From contig JAWLBX010000001.1 of the NCBI GenBank assembly GCA_041687435.1, positions 302,571 through 366,570 of the forward strand: a stretch of 64,000 nucleotides of DNA. The letters are read 5' to 3'. The notes under the pieces were generated by a model. That model was not told where the DNA came from. It searched no databases and saw only the letters and a program-made list of their open reading frames with translations. The position numbers and the translations under genes were made by a program. Source of the DNA: JACKII01 sp041687435 (GTDB lineage: Bacteria; Pseudomonadota; Alphaproteobacteria; Bin95). This document shows, piece by piece, positions 1 through 8,554 of this stretch; within the stretch, counting starts at the first letter, position 1, and each line of letters begins with the position of its first letter.

Positions 1-1086
1 ATCAACGAGGCCTGGGGCGGCATGCGCGGTTACAAGGCCATGGCCGATCAGAACCCCGACTTCTTCCTCAATTCCGGCGACTGCATCTATGCCGACGGCC
101 CGATCAAGCCGGAAGTGACCCTGACGGATGGTACCGTCTGGAAGAACATCGTCACGGAAGAAAAGTCCAAGGTCGCCGAGACGCTGGGCGAGTTCCGCGG
201 CAACTACAAGTACAACCTGATGGACGCCCATTACCGCGCGATGATGGCAAACGTGCCGATGATCGCACAATGGGACGACCACGAGACCGTCAACAACTGG
301 TACCCGAACGAGATCCTGACCGACGACCGCTATACCGAGAAGTCCGTCGCCCTGCTTTCCGCCCGCGCCAACCAAGCCTTCCACGAGTTCATGCCGACCG
401 CCCAGACCTGGGCCGAGCCGGGCCGGGTTTACCGCAAGGTCTCTTACGGCCCGCTGCTGGATGTGTTCGTCATCGACATGCGCACCTACCGCGGCGACAA
501 CACCGCCAACCGTCAGAACAAACGCGGCGCCGTGACCGATTTGCTGGGTCGCGAGCAGTTGGATTGGCTGAAGCGGGAACTGGTCAACAGCCGCGCGACC
601 TGGAAAGTGATCGCTGCCGACATGCCCATCGGCATCATGGTGCGCGACGGCGAGAACGCGATGGAGAATGGCGCCAACGGTGACGGCCCGGTGCTGGGCC
701 GCGAGTTCGACATTGCCGAGCTGCTGTCATTCATCAAGGCAGCCAACATCCGCAACACGGTCTGGCTGACGGCGGACGTGCATTACACCGCCGCCCACTA
801 CTACGATCCGAACCAAGCTCAGTTCCAGGACTTCAACCCGTTCTGGGAGTTCGTCAGCGGCCCGATCCATGCCGGCAGCTTCGGCCCCGGCGATATGGAC
901 AACACTTTCGGCCCGCAGGTGAAATTCTCGAAAGACCCGGCGGGCGAGCGCAACCTGCCACCATCCGCCGGCCTGCAATTCTACGGTCACGTGAAGATTG
1001 CCGCCGACAGCGGCGTGATGACGGTGGACCTGCGGGATATTGCAAACACCTCGCTCTACAAGGTCGATCTGGAGCCGCAAGCCTAA
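1..1086 (+). CDS. PhoD-like alkaline phosphatase / phosphodiesterase, 5' partial
   Basis: The frame is open from base 1, so the N-terminus (signal peptide and first metal motif) lies outside the window; 361 residues are visible. Metallophosphatase motifs typical of the PhoD family can be read: NSGDCIYADGPI, WDDHETVNNW, DMRTYRG, LGREQLDWL and WLTADVHYTAAHYYDP. The Asp, Asn and His residues in these blocks are expected to bind the metals. PhoD enzymes act outside the cytoplasm on phosphate mono- and diesters. The gene converges on the aldolase gene, and a strong hairpin separates them. The family call is firm; the substrate is unknown. Confidence 0.9.
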   Translation: MNEAWGGMRGYKAMADQNPDFFLNSGDCIYADGPIKPEVTLTDGTVWKNIVTEEKSKVAETLGEFRGNYKYNLMDAHYRAMMANVPMIAQWDDHETVNNWYPNEILTDDRYTEKSVALLSARANQAFHEFMPTAQTWAEPGRVYRKVSYGPLLDVFVIDMRTYRGDNTANRQNKRGAVTDLLGREQLDWLKRELVNSRATWKVIAADMPIGIMVRDGENAMENGANGDGPVLGREFDIAELLSFIKAANIRNTVWLTADVHYTAAHYYDPNQAQFQDFNPFWEFVSGPIHAGSFGPGDMDNTFGPQVKFSKDPAGERNLPPSAGLQFYGHVKIAADSGVMTVDLRDIANTSLYKVDLEPQA

Positions 1087-1136
1087 GGTACGCGGTTTCG
1101 GTATGGAACGCCCCGGAAGCGGTCCGGGCCGGGTTG

Positions 1137-1164
1137 CGGAGCAGGGTCAGCCAGCCCTGCTCCG
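1137..1164. terminator. Hairpin between convergent genes
   Basis: A perfect 10-bp inverted repeat (CGGAGCAGGG / CCCTGCTCCG) with an 8-nt loop sits between the PhoD-like gene and the convergent aldolase gene; the aldolase stop codon lies in its loop. A smaller hairpin (CCCGGA / TCCGGG, 1112-1128) precedes it. Neither has a T-run, so it may be a weak bidirectional terminator or mRNA 3'-end stabiliser. Confidence 0.45.
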
Positions 1165-1914
1165 TGCGGCCGCCAGATAGGCACCGGCGCCCGCTCCCAA
1201 TAACCGGGGCAGGTGGTTGTAGATGTAGAGGCAGCCACTCGCCAGCGCGGCCGGCAGGGCCTCTGCGGTGGCGGGCATGCCGGGGGCCTTGCCCGCGGCG
1301 CGGATTTTGGCCAGCGTTGCGGCGATGGCCTCTGCCACCGGCGGGGCTTTCGGGTTGCCCGGATAACCCAAGGATTGCGACAGATCGGACGGGCCGACGA
1401 AAAACACATCAATTCCCGGCACCGTCAGAATTTCATCGACATTCGCCAGCGCTTCCGCATCCTCGATCTGCACGCAAACCAGCGAGACCGCATTCGCCTG
1501 CTGAACGAAATCCGGCATTTTCGCGCCAAGGCCCCACCGATCCGGCCGGGTGCCGGCGGCGAGGCCGCGCTGCCCCTCCGGCCCGAACTTCACCGCGCCG
1601 ACCGCCCGTTCCGCATCGCCGCGGGTGATGACGTGCGGCACCTGCACGCCCTTCACGCCCCGGTCCATCACCGCCTGGATGTCGGCGGCGGCATTGCTCC
1701 GCGGGCGGGCGATAGCCGTGATGCCGGCTGCATCCGCCGCCATCGCCATCAGTTCCAGGTCGCCAAGACCGATGGACCCGTGCTCGCAATCCAGCAACAC
1801 CCAGTCGAAACCCGCGTGGCCCAGCATCTCGACGGTTTGCGGCGATGGGAACATGAGCGAAACGCCAAGCGCGGGCTCGCCGCGGGCGATTTTGTCTTTC
1901 ATCGGGTTTTGCAT
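1147..1914 (-). CDS. HpcH/HpaI family aldolase
   Basis: A 255-residue class II pyruvate-type aldolase of the HpcH/HpaI (2,4-dihydroxyhept-2-ene-1,7-dioate aldolase) family. The conserved blocks are WVLLDCEHGSIG near the N-terminus, IARP, the GVKGVQVPHV strand, CVQIEDAEALANVDEI with its metal-binding Glu, and DVFFVGPSDLSQSLG. The length is normal for the family. AAGGA lies about 10 nt upstream of the ATG. The family splits hydroxy-oxo-acids into pyruvate plus an aldehyde; the substrate cannot be read from the sequence. It is divergent from the enoyl-CoA hydratase gene, with a 105-bp spacer that must hold both promoters. Confidence 0.9.
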   Translation of the reverse strand: MQNPMKDKIARGEPALGVSLMFPSPQTVEMLGHAGFDWVLLDCEHGSIGLGDLELMAMAADAAGITAIARPRSNAAADIQAVMDRGVKGVQVPHVITRGDAERAVGAVKFGPEGQRGLAAGTRPDRWGLGAKMPDFVQQANAVSLVCVQIEDAEALANVDEILTVPGIDVFFVGPSDLSQSLGYPGNPKAPPVAEAIAATLAKIRAAGKAPGMPATAEALPAALASGCLYIYNHLPRLLGAGAGAYLAAARSRAG

Positions 1915-2019
1915 GGTCGCTAGATCCTTGTCGCGGCGCGGGCGGGAAAGTCTGGCAGCATTCGTCCGGCGCGGTTACAGTTTTTGCCAACGATCATCAA
2001 TATCCCGAGGAAACCGCCA

Positions 2020-2829
2020 ATGGCAGACGCCCGTGTCCTGCTCGATGTCGAGGACGGCATCGCGACCCTGACCCTGAACCATCCGGAAGCGCTGAATGCC
2101 TTCGGGCACAAGCTGCGCCAGGATATGAGCGCCGCGCTCGACCGGCTGGATGCCGCCGTTGCTGACCGGTCCGCCCGCTGCCTGGTGATTACGGGGGCGG
2201 GCCGCGGTTTTTCCTCTGGCGCGAACCTGAACGACCCGGACCGGCCGCCGCGCGACCGCGAGGCAGAGTTGCGGGGCGAAGCCAAGACCGATCTGGAGGA
2301 CTGGTACAACCCAACGCTCATGCGCCTGCGCGAACTGCCGATTCCAACCGTCGCCGCCATCAACGGCGTCGCCGCAGGCGTCGGCATGAGCCTGGCGTTG
2401 TCCTGCGATTTCAAGGTGATGGCGCGGTCGGCCTTTTTCCTGCAGGCCTTCGCCCGCATCGGCCTCGTGCCCGACGGCGGCTCGTCCTGGATCCTGCCGC
2501 GGCTGATCGGCATGAACAGGGCCATGGAATTGTCCATGCTGGCCGAACGCCTGCCAGCCGAAAAGGCCGCCGAATGGGGCATGATCACACGCGCGGTCGA
2601 TGACAATGCGGTGATGGAAGACGCCATGGCTCTTGCCCGCCGTCTGGCCGATGGCCCGGCCTCGCTCGGCATGATCCGGCAGCTTTACTGGGCCGGCCTG
2701 GAAAACGGCTATGCCGACCAGATGCAGCTCGAATCCGACCTCCAGAAAAAGGCCGGCCTGACCAAGGATCATGAGGAGGGCGTCGCCGCCTTCCGCGAAA
2801 AACGTGACGCCAAGTTCACAGGAGCATAA
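2020..2829 (+). CDS. Enoyl-CoA hydratase/isomerase family protein
   Basis: A 269-residue crotonase-fold protein. The start at ATG 2020 (MADARVLLDVEDG) is preferred over an in-frame TTG at 1984 because GAGG lies 9 nt upstream and the family begins just before the first strand. Recognisable parts are LTLNHPEALNAFG, the oxyanion-hole segment ITGAGRGFSSGANL, and AAINGVAAGVGMSLALSCDF. The protein probably hydrates a 2-enoyl-CoA. It is 10 bp upstream of the thiolase-like gene and likely co-transcribed with it and the DUF35 gene, suggesting hydration followed by carbon-carbon cleavage of an acyl-CoA. The exact reaction is inferred. Confidence 0.9.
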   Translation: MADARVLLDVEDGIATLTLNHPEALNAFGHKLRQDMSAALDRLDAAVADRSARCLVITGAGRGFSSGANLNDPDRPPRDREAELRGEAKTDLEDWYNPTLMRLRELPIPTVAAINGVAAGVGMSLALSCDFKVMARSAFFLQAFARIGLVPDGGSSWILPRLIGMNRAMELSMLAERLPAEKAAEWGMITRAVDDNAVMEDAMALARRLADGPASLGMIRQLYWAGLENGYADQMQLESDLQKKAGLTKDHEEGVAAFREKRDAKFTGA

Positions 2830-2839
2830 GGAAACGCCC

Positions 2840-4018
2840 ATGTCCCGAGGTATACGCGGAAAGGTGGCCATCGCCGGTGTCGGCGAGACCACCTATTACA
2901 AACATGGCCAGGCGCCGGACAGCGAGTTCAAGCTGGCGTTGCAGGCCATCCTGGCGGCAGCCGAGGACGCCGGCATCGACCCGCGCGAGATCGACGGCTT
3001 CTGCTCCTACTCCAACGACCGCAACGAGCCCTCGCGGCTGGCAGCGGCGCTGGGCCTGCCGGACCTGAAATATTCCGTCATGCAGTGGGGCGGCGGCGGT
3101 GGCGGCGGTGCCGCGGCGGTCGGCACGGCCGCAGCGGCGATTGCCGCCGGTTACGCCAATTGCGTCGTCGTGTTCCGCGCGCTGGCCCAGGGCCAGTTTC
3201 AACGCTTCGGCGCGGCCGCGCCGGCCAAGACCGTGCAGGGCGACAACGCCTATCTGTTCCCCTACGGCATGTTTTCGCCGGCACAGCGTTTTGCCATGAA
3301 AACCATGCGCTTCATGCACGACCACAAGATCGAACGGCCGGCACTGCGGGCGCTGTCCATGGCCAGTTACCATCACGCCCAGGCCAACCCGCGCGCGGTG
3401 ATGTACGGGCGGCCGCTGACCGAGGACAAGTACGACAACTCGCGCTGGATCGTCGAGCCGTTCCGCCTGTTCGACTGCTGCCTGGAGAATGACGGCGCCG
3501 CCGCCCTGATCCTGGTCGCGGCCGAGCGCGCCAAGGACATGAAGCAGAAGCCGACCTATCTGCTGGGGGCTGCCCAGGGCTCCGAATACCGCAACAACGC
3601 CCCGGCCCACAACGCGCCCACCTATGGCAGCAGCAGCTTCACCACCGTGGCGCCCCGCCTCTATGAGAATGCGGGAATCAGGCCGAGCGACGTGGACGTG
3701 GTGCAATCCTACGAGAACTTCACCGGCGGCGTACTGATGAGCCTAGTCGAGCACGACCTGGTCAAGGCGGAAGAAGCGAACGAGTTTCTGAAGCTGGAAA
3801 ACCTGATTGCGCCGAACGGCAAGCTGCCGCTCAACACCTCGGGCGGCAATCTGGCCGAATGCTACATGCACGGGCTGGAATTGCAGGTGGAAGGCATCCG
3901 GCAATTGCGCGGCACGTCCACTAGCCAGGTGCCGAATGTCGATGTTTCGCTTGTCTGCGCCGGCCCGATGGTGACGCCGGTTTCCAGCTGCGTGTTCGGA
4001 TCGGAGGCAACCCTATGA
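2840..4018 (+). CDS. SCP2-type thiolase-like protein (lipid-transfer/retro-aldolase type)
   Basis: A 392-residue thiolase-superfamily protein starting KVAIAGVGETTYYKHG, with the C-terminal half carrying SYENFTGGV, NTSGGNLAECYMHGL and a final CAGPMVTP block. Where biosynthetic and degradative thiolases carry the nucleophilic Cys, this protein has a run of seven glycines after MQW. That is typical of Ltp2-like members, which cleave by retro-aldol chemistry and not by Claisen thiolysis. AAGGA precedes the ATG. Its stop overlaps the start of the DUF35 gene by 4 bp (ATGA), matching the Ltp2/DUF35 partnership known from steroid side-chain breakdown. The substrate is unknown. Confidence 0.85.
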   Translation: MSRGIRGKVAIAGVGETTYYKHGQAPDSEFKLALQAILAAAEDAGIDPREIDGFCSYSNDRNEPSRLAAALGLPDLKYSVMQWGGGGGGGAAAVGTAAAAIAAGYANCVVVFRALAQGQFQRFGAAAPAKTVQGDNAYLFPYGMFSPAQRFAMKTMRFMHDHKIERPALRALSMASYHHAQANPRAVMYGRPLTEDKYDNSRWIVEPFRLFDCCLENDGAAALILVAAERAKDMKQKPTYLLGAAQGSEYRNNAPAHNAPTYGSSSFTTVAPRLYENAGIRPSDVDVVQSYENFTGGVLMSLVEHDLVKAEEANEFLKLENLIAPNGKLPLNTSGGNLAECYMHGLELQVEGIRQLRGTSTSQVPNVDVSLVCAGPMVTPVSSCVFGSEATL

Positions 4019-4461
4019 GCAAATACTACCTGCCCGAAGGCCTGCCTGCGCCGGTGCCGGAAAATGACGGCCTGTCTGCCCCGTATTGGGAAGGCCTGAA
4101 AAAGGAAGAACTGTGGGTGCAGAAGTGCAACGGCTGCGGCACGCACCAGTTCGGGCCGGAATGGATCTGCCACAAATGCCTGTCGTTCGATGTCGGCTGG
4201 GTGCCAGTGGAAGGCAAGGGCCGCATCTATTCGTGGGAACGGGCCTGGCATCCGGTGCACCCCGCACTGCGGGCGCTGGAGGGCGAGCCTTACATCACCG
4301 TGCTGGTGGAACTGCCGGGCGCCGGCAATGTCCGCATGGTCGGCAACCTGCTGGGCGACCGCCATCAGGACGTTGTGATCGGCTCGGAGGTAGAGGTGGC
4401 CTTCGAACACCACACCGACAACGATCCGCCGTATAGCCTAGCCCACTGGAAGGTGGTGTAG
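4015..4461 (+). CDS. DUF35 / Zn-ribbon OB-fold protein, thiolase partner
   Basis: A 148-residue protein with an N-terminal rubredoxin-like zinc ribbon (Cys38, Cys41, Cys52, Cys55 in CNGC and CHKC) followed by an OB fold (GKGRIYSWERAWHPVH, YITVLVELP, GNLLGD). The length and architecture are those of DUF35 acyl-CoA-binding partners of SCP2 thiolases. The 4-bp overlap with the thiolase-like gene argues for translational coupling and a physical complex. It probably binds and positions the acyl-CoA and stabilises the thiolase-like subunit (inferred from the family). Confidence 0.9.
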   Translation: MSKYYLPEGLPAPVPENDGLSAPYWEGLKKEELWVQKCNGCGTHQFGPEWICHKCLSFDVGWVPVEGKGRIYSWERAWHPVHPALRALEGEPYITVLVELPGAGNVRMVGNLLGDRHQDVVIGSEVEVAFEHHTDNDPPYSLAHWKVV

Positions 4462-4469
4462 CAAGCCAC

Positions 4470-4498
4470 GGCCCCGGATCGCCCGCCGGTCCGGGGCC
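4470..4498 (+). terminator. Terminator-like hairpin after the hydratase-thiolase-DUF35 genes
   Basis: A perfect 9-bp stem, GGCCCCGGA paired with TCCGGGGCC, with an 11-nt loop begins 9 bp after the DUF35 stop codon. No T-run follows, so it could be a rho-type or weak intrinsic terminator that marks the end of the three-gene unit. Confidence 0.5.
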
Positions 4499-4546
4499 TC
4501 GGCTGCCCCCCGCCAGGGGCGAAACCACGGCAAGGAACCATCCGTC

Positions 4547-4957
4547 ATGTCCATTGGCACCCAACCCGACCTGCCGGCCGACGTGCAGGCTGCCATTCAG
4601 AACGCGCTTGGCGTGGTCGATGCGCACATGGCCGGCCTGAATGCCCGCGACCCGGATGCCATCGCCGCCACCCTGCACTTTCCGCACTACCGGCTGGCGG
4701 GCAGCACGATGAAAGTGTGGCAGACGCCGGCGACCTATCTGGACGACTTTTTTGCCCGCGCCGGAGAGGGCTGGGCCCGCAGCCAGTGGAACCGGCAGGC
4801 GGTGATCCATGCGGAGGCCGAAAAGGTTCATCTGGACATGGAATTTACCCGCTTCCATGCCGATGGCTCCGCACTCGGCACCTTTCGCTCGATCTGGGTG
4901 ATCACATGCATCGGCGGGCGCTGGGCGGCGCAACTGCGCAGCAGCTTCGCGCGGTAG
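4547..4957 (+). CDS. NTF2/SnoaL-like protein of unknown function
   Basis: A 136-residue protein with the pattern of the NTF2-like fold: an N-terminal helix pair (AIQNALGVVDAHMAGLNARDPDAIAATLHFPHYRLAG), then a C-terminal sheet rich in aromatic residues (EFTRFHADGSALGTFRSIWVI). Family members are either small hydrolases/isomerases or non-enzymatic binding proteins. No catalytic Asp-His pair can be assigned with confidence. It sits between the DUF35 gene and the amidohydrolase gene on the same strand but after a hairpin, so a shared transcript is uncertain. Confidence 0.7.
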   Translation: MSIGTQPDLPADVQAAIQNALGVVDAHMAGLNARDPDAIAATLHFPHYRLAGSTMKVWQTPATYLDDFFARAGEGWARSQWNRQAVIHAEAEKVHLDMEFTRFHADGSALGTFRSIWVITCIGGRWAAQLRSSFAR

Positions 4958-5034
4958 CCCAGCCCTGGACATCGGCACCAGCCCGCGCCACCATCGCGGC
5001 CCCGCCCAGACTTGCTGCCGAAGGACCGCCGCCC

Positions 5035-6213
5035 ATGCCGATCATCAACCGCATCGCCGACCTGCATGAGGAGATGACCGCTTGGCGGCGCGACCTTCAT
5101 GCCCACCCGGAAACCGCGTTCGAGGAGCACTGGACCAGCGACTACATCGCGGAAAAGCTGGAAACCTTCGGCCTCGATGAAATCCACCGCGGCATCGCCA
5201 AGACCGGCATCGTCGCCGTGCTGCGAAACGGGAACAGCGACAAATCCATCGCGCTCAGGGCAGATATGGACGCGCTGGACATTACCGAGGCCAACGACCT
5301 GCCCTACAAGAGCCAGATTCCAGGCAAGATGCACGCCTGCGGCCATGACGGCCATTCCACCATGCTGCTGGGCGCCGCCCGGTATCTGGCAGAAACCCGC
5401 AATTTCGATGGCACGATCTATTTCATTTTCCAGCCGGCGGAGGAGAACGAAGGCGGCGGCCGGGTGATGGTAGAGGAAGGCCTGTTCGAGTGCTTTCCGG
5501 CCCAGGCAGTCTATGGCATGCACAACGCGCCGGGCCTGCCAGTGGGCGAGATGGCGATGCGGCCCGGCCCGGCCATGGCCGGCTATGACATTTTCGAGAT
5601 CGTGGTGGAAGGCTACGGCACCCACGCGGCACGGCCGAACCAGGGCGTCGACCCGGTGGTGGTGCAGGCGCAGATCGTCCTTGGCTTGCAAACCATCGCC
5701 AGCCGCAACGTCAATCCGGTAGACAGCGTGGTGGTGAGCGTCACCCAGGTTCACGGTGGCGACACTTGGAACGTCATCCCGCAGCAGGTGGTGCTGCGCG
5801 GCACCGTGCGCTGCTTCAAGCCGGAGGTACAGGACCAGACCGAGGCACGGATGCGGGCGCTGGCGGAGAGCATCGCCGCCGCCCACGAAGCGACGGCGAC
5901 CGTCCGTTACGAGCGCCGCTACCCGCCGACCGTGAACGACGAGGCGCATATGGAACGCTGCGCCGCCGTCGGCCGGGCGCTGCTGGGCGAGGACAGGGTC
6001 GCGACCGATGCGCCGCAAGGCATGGGTTCGGAGGATTTTTCCTTCATGCTGAACGAAAAGCCGGGCTGCTATATCCGCCTCGGCAATGGCGAGGCGGGCG
6101 CCAAGGGCGGGGTCGTGGTGCACAATCCGCGCTACGATTTCAATGACGAAGCCCTGCCGCTTGGCGCCAGCTATTGGGCCATGCTGGTGGAGCAGGAGCT
6201 TGCCCGGCGCTGA
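5035..6213 (+). CDS. M20 family metallo-amidohydrolase
   Basis: A 392-residue member of the M20D group (hippurate hydrolase / N-acyl-amino acid amidohydrolase / IAA-amino acid hydrolase). ATG 5035 (MPIINRIADLHEEM) is chosen because it opens the conserved RRDLHAHPETAFEE segment. Metal ligands lie in MHACGHDGHSTMLLG and FQPAEENEGGGRVM, with the dimerisation-domain motif HAARPNQGVDP and the C-terminal MGSEDFSFML. It has no signal peptide, so it is cytoplasmic. It hydrolyses amide bonds of N-acylated amino acids or similar; the substrate is unknown. It ends 22 bp before ntrY, where many relatives have ntrC. Confidence 0.9.
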   Translation: MPIINRIADLHEEMTAWRRDLHAHPETAFEEHWTSDYIAEKLETFGLDEIHRGIAKTGIVAVLRNGNSDKSIALRADMDALDITEANDLPYKSQIPGKMHACGHDGHSTMLLGAARYLAETRNFDGTIYFIFQPAEENEGGGRVMVEEGLFECFPAQAVYGMHNAPGLPVGEMAMRPGPAMAGYDIFEIVVEGYGTHAARPNQGVDPVVVQAQIVLGLQTIASRNVNPVDSVVVSVTQVHGGDTWNVIPQQVVLRGTVRCFKPEVQDQTEARMRALAESIAAAHEATATVRYERRYPPTVNDEAHMERCAAVGRALLGEDRVATDAPQGMGSEDFSFMLNEKPGCYIRLGNGEAGAKGGVVVHNPRYDFNDEALPLGASYWAMLVEQELARR

Positions 6214-6235
6214 GAACCGCGCTAGGCGAGAGCGC

Positions 6236-8554
6236 GTGACGACAGCCAGCCCCCCCAACAGCCCCGGCGACAACGGCCCTGGCCCCGATACGGTCGGCCC
6301 CGACAGCTTGGGCCCCGGGAATGCAGACGCCGAGACATCGGCGCCGCCGTCAACCGCGCGCGGACGCCTGCAAGCCCTGTGGAAGCGCTGGCGCGTCGGC
6401 CAGCGTCTGGGCGTGGCGCTGGTGGTGGCCGCATTTATCGCCTCGCTGCTGACCTATGCGGTGTTTAGCGGCTCCGCCAGCTTCCTGCCGGCGACGCCAT
6501 CGGTGCTGCTGGCGCTGCTGAATCTCGACCTCGTGCTGTTCCTGGCGGTGGCCGTGCTGGTGATCCGCCGGGTCGTCAAGCTATGGGGCGAGCGCCGGCG
6601 CGGCATGGCCGGCTCCGGCCTGCACGTTCGCCTGGTGCTGCTGTTCAGCCTCGTCGCCGCCGTGCCGACCGTGATGGTGACGAGCTTCAGCGTCGTCTTC
6701 CTGCATTTCGGCCTGCAAAGCTGGTTCAGCCAGCAGGTGGACGAGGCCCTGACCGATTCGCTCACCGTCGCCGAAGCCTACCTCAAGGAAAACGGCCGGG
6801 CGGCAGCGCGCGATACGCTGGCAATCGCTGTCGACCTGCGGCGCGATTGGGCTGAGATCAGCGAAACGAACGAAAGGCTGACAGCGTTTCTGGAACGCCA
6901 TTTGCGCTGGCGCGGCTTGCAGGCGGCCATCGTTTTTTCGGCCGACGGCAATGTGGCGGCAAGGGTTGGCGATATCGCGTCCATGGCCAAGGAATTGGTG
7001 CCGGACTGGGCGATGGAGGAAGCCCGCAGCGGCGAGGTTGCCGTCGTCATCGGCCGGTCCGGCGACCAGCTGCGCGGCTTGGTTCGCCTGGATGGCGATC
7101 CCGAACGGTTCCTCTACGTTGCGCGTGCCGTCGATCAGGAAGTGCTTCGTCATGTCGATGACATCCGCGCCGCCGTCAGCCGATTCCAACGGCTGCAAAC
7201 CGAACGCAGCGATATCGAACTGACCTTTGCCGTGATCTTCGCACTGCTGACCCTGCTGCTGGTCATGGTGGCCACCTGGGTCGGCCTGGCGTTCGCCGGG
7301 CGCATGGCCCGGCCGATCTCAGCCCTGGTCGAAGCCGCGGAACGGGTGCGCGCCGGCGACCTGGAGGTCAGGCTAGGCCATATGGGCGCCCTCGGCGAAT
7401 TTCAGACACTGGGCCGCACCTTCAACCGCATGACCGCGCAATTGCGAACCCAGCGCCAGGAACTCATGGAAGCGAACCGCCAGTTGGATCAGCGCCGCCT
7501 TTTCACCGAGGCAGTGCTGGCCGGCGTCGCCGCAGGCGTGGTCGGTCTGGACAATGCAGGCCGCATCCGATTCCCCAACCGCATGGCCGGGCAGTTGCTC
7601 GGCATCGATCTGGAGCAGCACCGCGACACGCCGCTGGCCGATCTGATGCCCGAGGTTGGCCCGCTGATCGACCGCGCCCATCGCTGGATGGCCGGAACGA
7701 CCGAGGGCCAGATCACTCACGAAACGCCGGACGGTCCCCACACCTTTTTGGTGCGCGTCACCGCGGAAGCGGGCGGGGAGGAAGGCACGGTGGTCACCTT
7801 CACCGACATTACCGAACTGCTGGACGCTCAGCGCAAGGCCGCCTGGTCCGACATCGCCCGGCGCATCGCCCACGAGATCAAAAATCCGCTGACGCCGATC
7901 CAACTATCGGCGGAACGGCTGAAGCGGCGCTATCTGTCCCAGGTCACCAACGATCCGGAGACCTTCCAGCTTTGCACCGATACCATCGTGCGCCAAGTGG
8001 AAAGCCTGCGCCGGCTGGTCGATGAATTTTCCGACTTCGCCCGGCAACCGGCACCACAATTCGCCCGCTGCAACCTGGCCGCGATCGCGCGCGAGGCGGT
8101 TGCCCTGCAGGAAAACGCCGCCCCGGCCGTCACCTTTGCCCTGGAAGCCGAAATGGACCCGTTCCCGGTGGTTTGCGATGCCAATCAGATCGCCCGCGTA
8201 CTCACCAACCTGCTGCAGAACGCGGTCGAAGCGATCGCGCGGCGGCGGGAACAGGAGGGCGATGCCGCGCCGCCCGGGCAAATCACGCTGACGTTGCAAC
8301 GCGCGGACGACGCCACGCTCCTGTCCGTCAGCGACAACGGGCCAGGCCTGCCAACGCACTTGCGGGGCCGCCTGGCCGATCCCTATGTCACAACAAGGGC
8401 GAAAGGAACCGGGTTGGGTTTGGCGATCGTTCAAAAAATCGCATCCGATCATGGCGGAAATCTGCTATTCCAGGACCAGCCAGGGGGTGGCGCGCTGGTG
8501 AGCGTGACCATTGCCGATAGGTTGCCGGCTCAGGGCCCACACGATGGCGCATGA
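6236..8554 (+). CDS. ntrY: Nitrogen-regulation sensor histidine kinase NtrY
   Basis: A 772-residue membrane histidine kinase. GTG 6236 is preferred because AGGCGAG lies just upstream and it clears the amidohydrolase stop. Order of parts: a Pro/Gly-rich head, three transmembrane segments around residues 55-155, an extracytoplasmic sensor stretch, a fourth membrane segment near 326-350, HAMP, PAS, the H-box IARRIAHEIKNPLTP with its phospho-accepting His, and the ATPase boxes NLLQNAVEAI, SVSDNGPGLP and GTGLGLAIV. It phosphorylates NtrX, whose gene overlaps it by 11 bp. NtrYX in alphaproteobacteria responds to nitrogen or redox state. The usual upstream ntrBC pair is absent here. Confidence 0.95.
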   Translation: MTTASPPNSPGDNGPGPDTVGPDSLGPGNADAETSAPPSTARGRLQALWKRWRVGQRLGVALVVAAFIASLLTYAVFSGSASFLPATPSVLLALLNLDLVLFLAVAVLVIRRVVKLWGERRRGMAGSGLHVRLVLLFSLVAAVPTVMVTSFSVVFLHFGLQSWFSQQVDEALTDSLTVAEAYLKENGRAAARDTLAIAVDLRRDWAEISETNERLTAFLERHLRWRGLQAAIVFSADGNVAARVGDIASMAKELVPDWAMEEARSGEVAVVIGRSGDQLRGLVRLDGDPERFLYVARAVDQEVLRHVDDIRAAVSRFQRLQTERSDIELTFAVIFALLTLLLVMVATWVGLAFAGRMARPISALVEAAERVRAGDLEVRLGHMGALGEFQTLGRTFNRMTAQLRTQRQELMEANRQLDQRRLFTEAVLAGVAAGVVGLDNAGRIRFPNRMAGQLLGIDLEQHRDTPLADLMPEVGPLIDRAHRWMAGTTEGQITHETPDGPHTFLVRVTAEAGGEEGTVVTFTDITELLDAQRKAAWSDIARRIAHEIKNPLTPIQLSAERLKRRYLSQVTNDPETFQLCTDTIVRQVESLRRLVDEFSDFARQPAPQFARCNLAAIAREAVALQENAAPAVTFALEAEMDPFPVVCDANQIARVLTNLLQNAVEAIARRREQEGDAAPPGQITLTLQRADDATLLSVSDNGPGLPTHLRGRLADPYVTTRAKGTGLGLAIVQKIASDHGGNLLFQDQPGGGALVSVTIADRLPAQGPHDGA

